Shown here piece after piece: positions 1-9,341 of a DNA stretch of 64,000 nt. The stretch lies in the NCBI GenBank assembly GCA_965250275.1, contig OZ252297.1, positions 744,001 through 808,000 on the forward strand, given 5' to 3'. The stretch comes from G965250275 sp965250275. Its GTDB lineage: Bacteria; Pseudomonadota; Alphaproteobacteria; Rhodobacterales; Rhodobacteraceae. The position numbers and the translations under genes were made by a program. Numbering within the stretch: the stretch's first letter is position 1; each line of letters starts with the position of its first letter. The notes under the pieces were generated by a model. It did no database searches. It was not told the origin of the DNA and was given only the letters and a program-made list of their open reading frames with translations.

Positions 1-1355
1 TCTCCTTCGGCTTTCACCCAGATTAGCAGAACGAGGCCAATCAGGAACAGCAGGATGACCGGGGATATCCCAAGCCGTGCACTGCCGGTTGCGGTTGTGA
101 CGATCCCAATCAGGGAGGGCGCAATGAAGGCGGTCGCCCGCCCCGACAGACCGTAGAGGCCGAAATACTCAGTTGGAGAAGCCGGGTCGGAATGGCGGAC
201 CATCAAGCTGCGGCTGGCAGCCTGAACGACCCCGCCCATTCCGCCAATCATGACGCCGCAACCAAAAAAGACGATATCCGGCAGGTTGGATCCATCGGCC
301 AAGGGTATGCCAAAGAACTGTGTGCGCGACATCGAAACGATGATCACGCAGACAACAATCAGAACCCAGATGGCCCCGACGATCACCGGTTTTGGCCCGA
401 TCCGGCGGTCGAGGCGCCCCCCTAGCCAGCTGAAGATCACCGAAGAGATCAGAGCGACGATCCCAAACACGCCGATCTGCGTGATTTCCCATTGCAGGAC
501 CAGCACGGCATAAACTCCGCCGAAGCCGTAAAGCCCGTTGAGGGCATCGCGATAGAACATTGATGAGCCCAAGTAGGCGGATAGGCTCAGACGCTTGACG
601 AGACTCTTGACCAGCGCGGTGAGCATCGCGAGCGCCGTGCCAAAGCTGGCACGTGTGCCCTTTGATGGAGCATCCCGCACCCACAGGAAATACGGGATCA
701 TGAACACGATGTACCAGATCGCGGTGATGGGGCCGACGGCACGCGTTCCTTCCTTCATAGCGCCATTCAGCCCGAACGCGGGATCAAGCCCGATCAGCGT
801 TTTTCCGTTGCCCTGCTCGGCAAAGAAAAGCAGCAGGATCAGCAGCGATATGAACCCGCCCGCATAACCAAAAGCAAAGCCTGAACCCGATATGCTGCCG
901 ATCTCTTCGTCCGTGCCAAGGCTTGGCAGCTGAGAATTGGTGAAGATCAGCGCATACTCCGCGCCGATGAACCCAAACCCGAATGCGGCCAGCATCCACA
1001 ACATGTTTGATCCATCCGGCAAGGTGTACCAGAGCGTCCAGGCCCCGATCACATACATGCAGGAGAACCCGAACACCCAAGGCACGCGGCGCCCGGAGCT
1101 GTCGGCCAGTGCGCCCAGAAGCGGCGCTCCGAACCCAATGATGAGCCCGGTGATGGTCAGGCAAAGCGCCCACACGCTTTGGGCCCGCGCATCCGCCGCA
1201 TCGTCGGTCAACCCAAGTGACAGGTAATGCTCGGCGGCAACGCTGGCAAAGTAGGGCCCGAATATGAACGTCACCAGAAGGGTATGGTAGGGCTGGCTGG
1301 CCCAGTCGAAAAAGTACCAGCCCCAGATGCGCCTGCGCGTCGATATTTCGGCCAT
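1..1355 (-). CDS. MFS permease, UMF1/Atg22-like family (3' end outside window)
   Basis: Integral membrane transporter of the major facilitator superfamily; substrate unknown. The frame is open from an ATG at 1355 to the window edge, about 451 codons, and the last visible codons encode a hydrophobic helix, so only the extreme C-terminus is missing. The N-terminus carries RRIWGWYFFDWASQPY, the aromatic signature I associate with the UMF1 family (related to Atg22 of yeast vacuoles), followed by repeated hydrophobic segments consistent with about 12 helices. It is divergent from yggT across about 125 bp. UMF1 assignment is fairly secure from this motif; no transported compound can be inferred. 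Confidence 0.85.
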   Translation of the reverse strand, partial: MAEISTRRRIWGWYFFDWASQPYHTLLVTFIFGPYFASVAAEHYLSLGLTDDAADARAQSVWALCLTITGLIIGFGAPLLGALADSSGRRVPWVFGFSCMYVIGAWTLWYTLPDGSNMLWMLAAFGFGFIGAEYALIFTNSQLPSLGTDEEIGSISGSGFAFGYAGGFISLLILLLFFAEQGNGKTLIGLDPAFGLNGAMKEGTRAVGPITAIWYIVFMIPYFLWVRDAPSKGTRASFGTALAMLTALVKSLVKRLSLSAYLGSSMFYRDALNGLYGFGGVYAVLVLQWEITQIGVFGIVALISSVIFSWLGGRLDRRIGPKPVIVGAIWVLIVVCVIIVSMSRTQFFGIPLADGSNLPDIVFFGCGVMIGGMGGVVQAASRSLMVRHSDPASPTEYFGLYGLSGRATAFIAPSLIGIVTTATGSARLGISPVILLFLIGLVLLIWVKAEG

Positions 1356-1482
1356 GCCCGCCTCTCAGTTTATGGCGGGATATGAACGTGGAAAGGGCGA
1401 TGACGCAAGCGTGGCGTGCTGCATCTTGCCCTTTGGGACCTGGCAGACTAGGTGATTGGCGTCGCGAAAAAGGATCAAACCC

Positions 1483-1770
1483 ATGCAATCTCTGTTTCAA
1501 ATCCTGATGCTGATCCTGGATGTGGTATGGTTCTTTATCATTGCGCATGTCATCATGAGTTGGTTGATCAACTTCCAGGTGCTAAATACGCGGCAGCAAC
1601 TCGTTGCCCAGATCTGGTATGGGCTGAACCGGTTGCTGGAACCGATGTACGCCCCGATCCGACGCATTCTGCCGCCGATGGGAGGGCTTGATCTGGCGCC
1701 TTTGGTTGCGCTGATTGCGGTTTATGCGCTGCGGATCATTCTGGCCAACAACGCTTCAGCCTTTTTCTGA
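1483..1770 (+). CDS. YggT family membrane protein
   Basis: Small inner-membrane protein of 95 residues with two hydrophobic segments (about residues 5-27 and 68-92) and a central region containing LNRLLEPMYAPIRRILPP, which matches the YggT family pattern of helix, RPxxRxxPPxGG-type linker, helix. An upstream in-frame ATG at 1456 would add a polar leader; I prefer 1483 because the protein then begins directly with the first helix. YggT proteins have been linked to osmotic shock tolerance and to positioning of division or cofactor-assembly machinery, but the biochemical role is unknown. It stands alone ahead of recQ. Confidence 0.85.
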   Translation: MQSLFQILMLILDVVWFFIIAHVIMSWLINFQVLNTRQQLVAQIWYGLNRLLEPMYAPIRRILPPMGGLDLAPLVALIAVYALRIILANNASAFF

Positions 1771-1882
1771 TCGCTACGGGATGTCGCGGACCGGGTCGCG
1801 CTCTGCACTTGTTCACCGAAAGTTAGTGTGTGAGTGTTCGCTCTAAGAGCAGAGACAATGACCCAGTATTGAGGCAGCCCCT

Positions 1883-3916
1883 ATGTCCGAGGCCCCGGCG
1901 CAATTGCGCGACGTCTTTGGATTCGACGCCTTTCGTCCCGGCCAGCGAGAAATCGTCGAGGCTGTGACCGAGGGCGAAAACGTCCTTGCCATCATGCCCA
2001 CAGGGGGCGGCAAGTCTTTGTGCTTTCAACTGCCTGCGCTCTTGCGCGACGGCGTCACCGTTGTGGTTTCGCCGCTGATCGCACTGATGCGGGATCAGGT
2101 GCGCGCGTTGCAAGCGGCGGGTGTGGCCGCCGGCGCCTTGACGTCGGGCAACACAGACGAGGAAAATGACGCCGTCTTTGCGGCGCTGGACGCGGGCAAC
2201 CTGTCCCTGCTCTATTTGGCTCCTGAACGATTGTCCGGTGCGCGGACCCTGCTGAAGCGGATCGGTGTCGGGTTGATCGCGGTGGATGAGGCCCATTGCG
2301 TCAGTCAGTGGGGGCATGACTTTCGCCCGGACTACCTGCGCATTGGCGAGCTGCGTCGCGCGCTCGGCGTGCCGCTGGCGGCGTTCACGGCGACCGCAGA
2401 TGCAGAGACACGGGATGAAATTGTCGAGAAGCTCTTCGACGGCGTGCCGCCTCAGACTTTTTTGCACGGATTTGATCGGCCGAACCTTCACCTCGCCTTT
2501 GCGGCCAAGGACGGGCCCAGGCAGCAGATACTGAACTTCGCCGCAGCCCGCAAAGGACGCTCTGGCATCGTCTATTGTGGAACGCGGGCCAAGACTGAGA
2601 GCCTTGCAGCAGCGCTGGCGCAGGAGGGGCACGCGGCCTGCCACTATCACGGAGGCATGGAGGCGGAGGATCGCCGCAGTGTCGAAGCACGATTTGCGCG
2701 CGAAGACGGGCTGATCGTGGTGGCCACGGTTGCGTTTGGGATGGGCATAGACAAGCCCGACATACGATGGGTGGCCCACGCCGACCTGCCGAAGTCGATT
2801 GAGAGCTACTATCAGGAGATCGGACGCGCTGGGCGCGATGGAGCCCCGGCGGAGACGCTGACCCTGTTCGGCCCAGATGACATTCGACTTCGCAGGTCGC
2901 AAATCGACGAAGGGCTGGCACCTCCGGAGCGTCGTACCGCGGACCATGCGCGCCTGAACGCCTTGTTGGGCTTGGCGGAAGCGCTGGAATGCCGCCGTCG
3001 TGGGCTGCTGGGGTACTTCGGGGAAGACAGTCCATCTTGTGGAAATTGTGACCTTTGTGATCGCCCCCCAGACGTGTTCGACGGGACAACCGCCGTCCGC
3101 AAGGCGCTGTCGGCCATTCTTCGGACCGACGGGTGGTTCGGCGCCGGGCATCTGATCGACATTCTAACCGGTACAATGACCGAGAAGATCAAAGCGCGTG
3201 GGCACGATCAGTTGCCAACATTTGGTGTCGGTGCGGAGTACGACAAACGGCAATGGCAGGCGGTTTTCCGGCAGATGATGGGGCATGACCTTGTCCGCCC
3301 GGACCCGGCGCGCCACGGCGCGTTGCACATGACCGACAGCGCTCGCCCGATCCTGCGCGGAGAGGCTCAAATCACCTTGCGCAAAGACAGCATCGTGCGG
3401 GCGTCACGAAGGCCTGCGGTCAAGGCGCTGGTGTCAGACGAAGATGCGCCTTTGTTGTCTGCGCTGAAGGCGAAACGCCGCGCACTGGCCGAAGCAGCCA
3501 AAGTCCCGGCCTACGTGATCTTCACCGACCGAACATTGATTGAAATGGCGGAACAGCGTCCCAAAACCCTAGACGCGATGGCGCGGATCAGCGGAGTGGG
3601 GGCCAAAAAACTGGAGCGTTTTGGGTCGGCCTTCCTGGAAGTTATCAATGGTGCAACGCAGGAGGTGCACCCCGTGCGCCGCAAGCTCGCAGTGCAGGGC
3701 GCTGGCGCAATCTATGATCAACTGCTGGCAGTTCAGGCGGGTCTCGCGCGCGGTACTGAGGGCATAGATAAACCGCTGAGTTGTTCTGCCGCCCAACTGG
3801 CACGCGTGGCTCAATTGCGCGACACCGATGAGGCAGGGATCGAACGGGTCCTTGGGGAACGCCGAGCGGAACGATTTGCTGCGGCGTTTCTGGACGTTCT
3901 TCGGGCGGCGAGCTAA
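1883..3916 (+). CDS. recQ: ATP-dependent DNA helicase RecQ
   Basis: 3'-5' DNA helicase for recombination and replication-fork repair, cytoplasmic. The 677-residue product has the full RecQ order: Walker A PTGGGKS at about residues 39-45, DEAH box (VDEAHCVSQWGHDFRPDY) near 134, helicase motif VI with the QEIGRAGRDG segment near 311-320, a zinc-binding region with clustered cysteines (SCGNCDLC) near 380-391, the RQC winged helix, and an HRDC domain near 525-600 (the C-terminal part after it is about 80 residues and less typical). Start ATG follows a GAGGC box. A short palindrome GCTCTAAGAGC lies about 35 bp upstream. It is followed after 32 bp by yaaA, so the two may be cotranscribed. Confidence 0.97.
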   Translation: MSEAPAQLRDVFGFDAFRPGQREIVEAVTEGENVLAIMPTGGGKSLCFQLPALLRDGVTVVVSPLIALMRDQVRALQAAGVAAGALTSGNTDEENDAVFAALDAGNLSLLYLAPERLSGARTLLKRIGVGLIAVDEAHCVSQWGHDFRPDYLRIGELRRALGVPLAAFTATADAETRDEIVEKLFDGVPPQTFLHGFDRPNLHLAFAAKDGPRQQILNFAAARKGRSGIVYCGTRAKTESLAAALAQEGHAACHYHGGMEAEDRRSVEARFAREDGLIVVATVAFGMGIDKPDIRWVAHADLPKSIESYYQEIGRAGRDGAPAETLTLFGPDDIRLRRSQIDEGLAPPERRTADHARLNALLGLAEALECRRRGLLGYFGEDSPSCGNCDLCDRPPDVFDGTTAVRKALSAILRTDGWFGAGHLIDILTGTMTEKIKARGHDQLPTFGVGAEYDKRQWQAVFRQMMGHDLVRPDPARHGALHMTDSARPILRGEAQITLRKDSIVRASRRPAVKALVSDEDAPLLSALKAKRRALAEAAKVPAYVIFTDRTLIEMAEQRPKTLDAMARISGVGAKKLERFGSAFLEVINGATQEVHPVRRKLAVQGAGAIYDQLLAVQAGLARGTEGIDKPLSCSAAQLARVAQLRDTDEAGIERVLGERRAERFAAAFLDVLRAAS

Positions 3917-3948
3917 ATCCTTTAGAAGCAAACAAGAGGGGGCAAACC

Positions 3949-4734
3949 ATGCTTGTGGTGATCTCGCCGGCCAAGCGGCTGGATTGGGCAGAGCGCGACG
4001 TGTCTGTGACGGAACCGGATTTCCAGCAAGACGCGATCCGGTTGGCCCGGACAGCGAGAAATCTGACTCTGAAAGACCTTCAAAAGCTCATGGACATCAG
4101 CCCTGATCTGGCGCGGTTGAATCGTAACCGGTTTCGAGCGTTTCAGGATGCGCCGGATTTGACAGAGACGCGACCGGCTGCACTGGCCTTTGCCGGAGAC
4201 ACCTATCTGGGATTGGAAGCAAGCTCGCTGGATAAGGAGGAGCTTGACTGGGCGCAGGACCATCTTCGAATTCTGTCTGGGCTTTATGGATTGCTTCGCC
4301 CTTTGGATGCCATTCAACCGTATCGTCTGGAAATGGGCAGCCGTCTGAAAACCCGGCGCGGCGCATCGCTTTATGCCTATTGGCGCGATGAGTTGACCAA
4401 AGCGCTGAATGCGCAGGCGAGCGCCACGGACAGCGACATTCTGATCAACTGCGCCAGCCAGGAGTATTTCGGGGCCGTCAAACCAGAGTTGTTGAAGCCG
4501 CGCCTGATCACCCCCGTGTTCAAAGAGGACAAGGAAGGTGATTTGCGGGTCGTGAGCTTCTTCGCCAAGCGCGCGCGGGGCGCCATGGCCCGGTTCGTGA
4601 TCCAGAATCGACTGACGAACCCCCAGGCACTGACCGACTTCGATCTGGGCGGGTATGCTTACCGGGCCGATCTGTCCACGCCGGACGAGCCTGTGTTTGC
4701 GCGCCCCTATGTCGCCGCGGGACAGGCCGCCTGA
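3949..4734 (+). CDS. yaaA: peroxide stress protein YaaA (DUF328)
   Basis: Cytoplasmic 261-residue protein of the YaaA/DUF328 family, whose E. coli member limits intracellular free iron during hydrogen peroxide stress; the biochemical mechanism is not settled. Family hallmarks visible are the N-terminal MLVVISPAKRLDW, the central LSGLYGLLRPLDAIQPYRLEMG, and the SQEYF segment near residue 165. Length is normal for the family (about 250-260). An AAGAGGGGGC stretch precedes the ATG. It sits 32 bp after recQ, in line with a DNA-damage or oxidative-stress pairing, which is inference. Confidence 0.93.
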   Translation: MLVVISPAKRLDWAERDVSVTEPDFQQDAIRLARTARNLTLKDLQKLMDISPDLARLNRNRFRAFQDAPDLTETRPAALAFAGDTYLGLEASSLDKEELDWAQDHLRILSGLYGLLRPLDAIQPYRLEMGSRLKTRRGASLYAYWRDELTKALNAQASATDSDILINCASQEYFGAVKPELLKPRLITPVFKEDKEGDLRVVSFFAKRARGAMARFVIQNRLTNPQALTDFDLGGYAYRADLSTPDEPVFARPYVAAGQAA

Positions 4735-4893
4735 ACAATGGGCGCCAGGCTGCTGGGTTGAAGGCATGGATGTACACTTGTCCTGCAATGACCCATAAGA
4801 TGGTCAAGTCGCAGTGCCTTGGGCCGAAAAGCGGCAGGAACCCGTAAGTACTCTTCCAGCGCCAGGCGTGTTGTGCCGAACCAGACGTCCAAG

Positions 4894-6132
4894 ATGAACC
4901 CGCGCACGATCGTGGCAGCGACAAGCGGCAATGTCTTGGAGTGGTACGACTTCACCACATACTCGTTCCTGGCGCCAATCCTCGGCACAGTGTTCTTCCC
5001 TTCCGACAACAGCGCCACGTCGCTGCTGTCAGCGTTCGCGGTTCTGGCCGTTGGATATCTGGCGCGCCCGCTTGGCAGTCTGGTTTTTGGCTACATCGGG
5101 GATCGGTACGGGCGAAAGCCTGCAATGACGATATCTGTCATTCTGATGGGGCTGGGGGCCTTTTTGATCTCCGTCCTGCCGACGCCCGATCAGATTGGGG
5201 TTACGGCGTCTGTCTTGCTGATCGCAATCCGCATCGTTCAGGGCATGTCCGTGGCCGGAGAATACACAACGTCCGGGGTGTTGCTGATCGAGCAGGCTGA
5301 TCCCCGCAGACGAGGCTTTGTGGGGGGCTGGATCGCGCTGGCCATGATGTTTGGATGCGTCGCCGGGTCCGGTGTGCCGGCCTTGCTCAGTACATTCCTG
5401 ACGGATGCACAAATCCAGTCATGGGGTTGGCGTTTGCCCTTTTTTGGAGGATCCCTGATCGCGGTCTACAGCGCCGTCCTGAGGTGGAATTTGACGGAAT
5501 CCGATGTTTTCACTGCGATGAAGGATCAGATCAAATCCCCGGTGGTCGACGCGTTTAAGAACCATTGGAGACTTATCCTGCGGATTGTGGTCCTTCTGAT
5601 GCCAACCGCGATCATCTACTTTGTGATTTTCGTCTATGCCGCGTCTTATCTGACCGAAGAGATGCACTTCTCGACAGCGCAGGCCCTGGATATCACGACG
5701 ATCAATCTGATTGTGATCGCCGTTCTGTCTATTGCAATCGGTCGGTTGTCTGACCGGATCGGTCGCCGTCTTGTGTTCTTGATCGGAGCCATCGGGACGT
5801 TGCTGTTTGCCTGGCCACTCTGGAGCCTGATGCATCAGCAGAGCATCTATCTGGTTTTTCTGGGCCAGTTGGGCTTCTCGGTTTTCAATGCCATCGGATG
5901 GGCGCTTTCGATCACCGTGCTGGTCGAAATGGCCCCCCCGAAACTGCGCTGCAGCACCGTGTCGATCGGGTACAACGCCGCGATGGCAATCTTTGGCGGG
6001 ACGACGCCCATCATTGCGACCTATCTGGTCACAAGGACATCGGATGACTTCGCCCCGGTTTATTATGTGATGGGTGCGACTCTGCTCTCGCTTATCGTCA
6101 TTCTGCGGATGCCAAAGTTCACCGATCGGTGA
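4894..6132 (+). CDS. MFS transporter, metabolite:H+ symporter (MHS) type
   Basis: Twelve-helix inner-membrane symporter of 412 residues. The start of mature similarity, SGNVLEWYDFTTYSFLAPI, is the classic N-terminus of the ProP/ShiA/KgtP-like MHS family, and GYIGDRYGRKPAMTIS is the conserved cytoplasmic loop 2-3 motif; a second copy (RLSDRIGRRLVFLIG) marks the middle of the C-terminal half. An upstream in-frame ATG at 4819 would add 25 polar residues; 4894 gives the usual family start. Substrates of this group include organic acids and osmolytes; none can be chosen here. About 160 bp separate it from yaaA, so it is probably its own unit. The C-terminus converges with the HxlR-like regulator. 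Confidence 0.9.
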   Translation: MNPRTIVAATSGNVLEWYDFTTYSFLAPILGTVFFPSDNSATSLLSAFAVLAVGYLARPLGSLVFGYIGDRYGRKPAMTISVILMGLGAFLISVLPTPDQIGVTASVLLIAIRIVQGMSVAGEYTTSGVLLIEQADPRRRGFVGGWIALAMMFGCVAGSGVPALLSTFLTDAQIQSWGWRLPFFGGSLIAVYSAVLRWNLTESDVFTAMKDQIKSPVVDAFKNHWRLILRIVVLLMPTAIIYFVIFVYAASYLTEEMHFSTAQALDITTINLIVIAVLSIAIGRLSDRIGRRLVFLIGAIGTLLFAWPLWSLMHQQSIYLVFLGQLGFSVFNAIGWALSITVLVEMAPPKLRCSTVSIGYNAAMAIFGGTTPIIATYLVTRTSDDFAPVYYVMGATLLSLIVILRMPKFTDR

Positions 6133-6239
6133 AAGACAGATCAATCTGACCCACGAGGGTGATCGTCTGGACCCCAAAAAGGGTCGCCGAGCCAAATCAA
6201 GCGCGGCTGTGACGCCAAGGTGCCGAACGGTGGGTGCGT

Positions 6240-6779
6240 TCAGGCGCGCAAAGTGTTTGCCGCTTCCGCGATCTCGAAACCCGCGTTGACGGCCTGATAC
6301 TCAGGGCGTGGCGGGTGCAACGATAAGTCTATGTGGCGATGAATCCAGTTGCGTGCGCTGAGTTGCTTCAGGGTTTGCGACAGGGCGCGATCCGTCACCG
6401 GGGCAAGGTTGTTCTTGATGTCCCCGAAGAACCTGGGCTGTTCGCATACGGCCAGTACCGGAACCGTCCATACACGCCGGAGCAGAGCGTGATCATCTCC
6501 GTCAGGATCGGCACGTCTGATTTTTCCGGCCATTTCAGCTGCCTGCGTACCCGAAGATGTGAGCCGGTACTCGGGGCGCAAAGGGTGGCCATGGCCCGGA
6601 TTGCGCTCCAACAGACCAATATCCATCAGATGGGAGACGCTTTGGGAAAACGCGGTCCGACTTGCACCAGTCGCGGCCAGCAATGGAGCCTGACGGCCGG
6701 GAACGCCATCGTTCAGGGACGCGAGAATGCTCAGAGACCAGGCCCGGGACGTGATATTGACAAGATGTCTTATGTCCAT
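6240..6779 (-). CDS. HxlR-like regulator with two tandem winged-helix domains
   Basis: Predicted DNA-binding transcription regulator, 179 residues. Residues about 5-88 read as an HxlR-type winged helix (AWSLSILASLNDG, SRTAFSQSVSHLMDIGLLER, then wing LRPEYRLTSSG). Residues about 98-175 repeat the same layout (VWTVPVLAVCEQ, DRALSQTLKQLSARNWIHRH, PRPEYQAVNAG). Ordinary HxlR proteins have one such domain and act as dimers, so this looks like a fused pseudo-dimer. The ATG lies 4 bp from a perfect palindrome, no Shine-Dalgarno is visible, and an in-frame stop just upstream excludes a longer form; the transcript may be nearly leaderless. It is divergent from the VOC gene, suggesting local control and autoregulation. 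Confidence 0.8.
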   Translation of the reverse strand: MDIRHLVNITSRAWSLSILASLNDGVPGRQAPLLAATGASRTAFSQSVSHLMDIGLLERNPGHGHPLRPEYRLTSSGTQAAEMAGKIRRADPDGDDHALLRRVWTVPVLAVCEQPRFFGDIKNNLAPVTDRALSQTLKQLSARNWIHRHIDLSLHPPRPEYQAVNAGFEIAEAANTLRA

Positions 6780-6798
6780 AAAGTATAGTAACTATATT
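6757..6798 (+). promoter_or_regulatory. Divergent promoter region with palindromic operator
   Basis: Perfect 13-bp palindrome TATAGTAACTATA at 6784-6796 lies between the divergent HxlR-like regulator (ATG at 6779) and the VOC gene (ATG at 6819). A perfect -35-like TTGACA is at 6757-6762 and a -10-like TAAAGT at 6779-6784 gives 16-bp spacing toward the VOC gene. The palindrome would overlap the transcription start of both genes. Binding by the neighbouring regulator is inference. Confidence 0.6.
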
Positions 6799-6818
6799 TT
6801 TAGTCGAAGGAAACCCAA

Positions 6819-7196
6819 ATGCCAGCCGCGACCCTCGAGAATACAATTACATTGGCTCTTTCCGTGCGTGACAGGCACGCCAGCGCCGAATGGTACCAGA
6901 AGATGCTTGGGTTTGAGCTGCTCTACCACGCAGATGAAGCGGGATGGAGCGAGATAACAACAAACACCGAAGGCGTGACCATCGGGTTGGGTGAACAGTC
7001 TGAGCCGGCGCCGGGGAACTCGGTCCCGGTTTTTGGGGTAAAGGACATCGCGACAGCGCGCGCCGGGCTTGAGGCGGCGGGCGTTGCATTTGACGGACCA
7101 ACAGAGGTTATCGAGGGCATGGTCAGCACGGCCACATTCTTTGACCCGGACCGTAACGCCCTGATGTTGGCAGAGGACCTGACTGGCGCGAGTTGA
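6819..7196 (+). CDS. VOC family protein (glyoxalase/bleomycin-resistance fold)
   Basis: Small cytoplasmic 125-residue protein with the vicinal-oxygen-chelate pattern: ITLALSVRDRHASAEWYQKMLGFELLY at residues 6-32, a middle strand region, and the closing segment ATFFDPDRNALMLAED near 106-121. The family covers glyoxalases, extradiol dioxygenases and antibiotic-binding proteins; the metal ligand set cannot be fixed with confidence, so the reaction is open. GAAGGA precedes the ATG. It is divergent from a two-domain HxlR-like regulator with a palindrome in between, which suggests it is induced by a small molecule. Confidence 0.85.
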   Translation: MPAATLENTITLALSVRDRHASAEWYQKMLGFELLYHADEAGWSEITTNTEGVTIGLGEQSEPAPGNSVPVFGVKDIATARAGLEAAGVAFDGPTEVIEGMVSTATFFDPDRNALMLAEDLTGAS

Positions 7197-7345
7197 TCCT
7201 GCTGTTCCAGTTCAGGACTTGCCAGGTCGCATTTTCTTAGCTTGCCGGGGATCATTCAGACCAAGACTCAACGGGATGCTTGAAAAAAAGAGCCGCCCGA
7301 ACAAGACTGCATTTTTTAGACAAAGTCTTTGGGGGAGGGACCGGG

Positions 7346-9208
7346 ATGGCCGTTTTTGATGCAGAACCTATTCGAACGCGTGAGGATCTTGATCGTTTTG
7401 AATCGGAGATGACGCTCGAGCAGCGATTGCCCGAGAACAGCATCCTGGATGTATTCATCAACAGCGCTGCGGACCATCCAACCGCCACGGCCATCACCAT
7501 GCTCATGACCGGGGCACCGGACGAAGAGCCGCGCAAAGTGAACTACAGCCAGTTGCTCGGGATGATCCGGGGGGCTGCAAATGCGTTCGCTGCCCTCGGC
7601 GGGCCCGCCCCGGGCGTGGCCTACATGCTGCCGTCTCTGGTGGAAACCTATGTGACCTTGTGGGGCGCTGAAACCGCAGGGTATGCGGTTCCGATCAACT
7701 TTCTACTGCAGCCCGAAAGCATTGCCGAATTGATCCGCGCATCGGGCGCCAAGATCCTCGTGGCGCTGGGTCCCCATCCGCAGCTTGATATCTGGGAAAA
7801 AGCGCTGGACCTGCGGGACCAGATTCCGGGTTTGATCCTGGTCAGGGTGTCCCCTCCGGGCACGCCGGCTGAGGACGGGATTGTGGATTTCGGCTCGGAG
7901 CTGAAGGAACAACCACAAGACAGGCTGATCTTTGGGGAGCCGCGTAGCGGCGACGATGTGGCCGCCTATTTCCACACTGGCGGGACAACAGGCGTGCCCA
8001 AACTCGTGGCACACACGCATCACAGCCAGTTGGTTGCGGCCTTTGGCGGGGCTGCCATGTGTGGCTATACGCCCGACGATATCATGACCGCCACTTTGCC
8101 GCTTTTCCATGTGGCCGGGACCATTGTCGCAGGCCTGAGCGCGTTTATGGCAGCAGCAGAACTGGTCGTTATGTCGCCCGCTGGGTTGCGTAACCCCGCC
8201 ATTGTCGAAGGTTTCTGGCGTCTGGCTGCTCAGCACAAGGTCACACTGGTTGGGGGGGTGCCAACTGCAATTGGAGCCGTTTTGCAGGTCCCGGTTGGCG
8301 ATCACGACATCAGTTCATTGCGAGCAGGATTGACCGGTGCGGCGCTGCTTCCACCCGCCGTTGGCAAGCGATTTCGGGAAGTGACGGGGCACAATCTCTA
8401 CGAAATTCTCGGAATGACGGAAGCGTCGGGTTTGGTCAGCATCGACCCTTTGAGAGGGCCCAGCGGTGTCGGGTCAGTGGGCTGGCGGTTGCCGTACACG
8501 CAGGTCGATGTTCTGCGGCTCAATTCGGATGGCAGCCTTGGGGAGGTTTGCGACACCGACGAGATCGGGGTGATCGCCATTCAGGGAGAGCATGTCTCTC
8601 CCGGATACCGGGATCCGGATCACAACGCAGGTGTCTTCGAAGGGGGGCGGCTGAACTCAGGCGATCTGGGGTACAAGGACGATCAGGGACGACTTTACGT
8701 GGCGGGCCGGTCCAAGGATCTCATCATCCGCAGCGGGCACAATATTGATCCGGCGATGATCGAGAATGCAATGGCAACGCATCCCCAGGTTGCTCTGGCC
8801 GCCGCCGTGGGTATGCCAGATGCCTATGCCGGTGAACTGCCGGTCTGTTTTGTGCAGTTGCTGCCTGATGCGAAAGTGAGCATGGAAGATTTGCATGACC
8901 ACGCGCGACAGAACATCGACGAGCGACCGGCGTGGCCAAAGCAGATTCACCTGGTTGATGCCATTCCCCTGACCATGGTTGGAAAGATCTACAAACCTGC
9001 GCTGCGATGCGATGCTGCCAGGCTGATGGTCTCTGAGTTGGTTGGTGGTGAGTTCGATCAGCCCGACGCACAGGTTGAAGCCGTTGATGGAGGCGCGCGC
9101 GGCATGCGGGTAACCGTCACTCTCCCCAAGAGTGCGCGGGCTTCAGTGCCGGCACTGGAAGAGGCGCTCGCGGCGTACTTGTTCGAGGCGATCGTACAAG
9201 TGAGGTAA
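7346..9208 (+). CDS. acyl-CoA synthetase (AMP-binding family)
   Basis: Adenylate-forming enzyme expected to activate a carboxylic acid with ATP and CoA; 620 residues. Visible motifs are the phosphate loop HTGGTTGVPK near residue 211, the NLYEILGMTEASG adenine-binding segment near 350, the A7-A8 block (SGDLGYKDDQGRLYVAGRSKD) near 437, and the C-terminal lysine in PLTMVGKIYK near 547. About 60 residues beyond the usual end are present (DQPDAQVEAVDGGARGM...), without a domain I recognise. The start at 7346 is preceded by GGGGGAGGGA; an in-frame ATG at 7280 lacks such a site. Acyl chain specificity is unknown, though this looks like the FadD-like/medium-chain group. Confidence 0.9.
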   Translation: MAVFDAEPIRTREDLDRFESEMTLEQRLPENSILDVFINSAADHPTATAITMLMTGAPDEEPRKVNYSQLLGMIRGAANAFAALGGPAPGVAYMLPSLVETYVTLWGAETAGYAVPINFLLQPESIAELIRASGAKILVALGPHPQLDIWEKALDLRDQIPGLILVRVSPPGTPAEDGIVDFGSELKEQPQDRLIFGEPRSGDDVAAYFHTGGTTGVPKLVAHTHHSQLVAAFGGAAMCGYTPDDIMTATLPLFHVAGTIVAGLSAFMAAAELVVMSPAGLRNPAIVEGFWRLAAQHKVTLVGGVPTAIGAVLQVPVGDHDISSLRAGLTGAALLPPAVGKRFREVTGHNLYEILGMTEASGLVSIDPLRGPSGVGSVGWRLPYTQVDVLRLNSDGSLGEVCDTDEIGVIAIQGEHVSPGYRDPDHNAGVFEGGRLNSGDLGYKDDQGRLYVAGRSKDLIIRSGHNIDPAMIENAMATHPQVALAAAVGMPDAYAGELPVCFVQLLPDAKVSMEDLHDHARQNIDERPAWPKQIHLVDAIPLTMVGKIYKPALRCDAARLMVSELVGGEFDQPDAQVEAVDGGARGMRVTVTLPKSARASVPALEEALAAYLFEAIVQVR

Positions 9209-9341
9209 TCGCTCGCGCTGAGGGCTGAAACAAGCCTCTCTGCGTTTGTGGTCTTGCTGCGCCCATAGGCGCTGAGCGATTTGGCGGCGGGTCAGTCGCT
9301 GGCTGATCGCATTTTTCATTCCCATTGCGAAAACCTGCTTG

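Noticed and set aside
1823..3151. Long open frame of 442 codons on the minus strand opposite recQ
   Set aside because: It lies antisense to a well-supported recQ, has no motif, and is a by-product of high GC codon use.
6170..6185. Short hairpin GACCC/GGGTC between the MHS transporter and the regulator
   Set aside because: Five-base stem without a T-run on either strand, so not called as a terminator.
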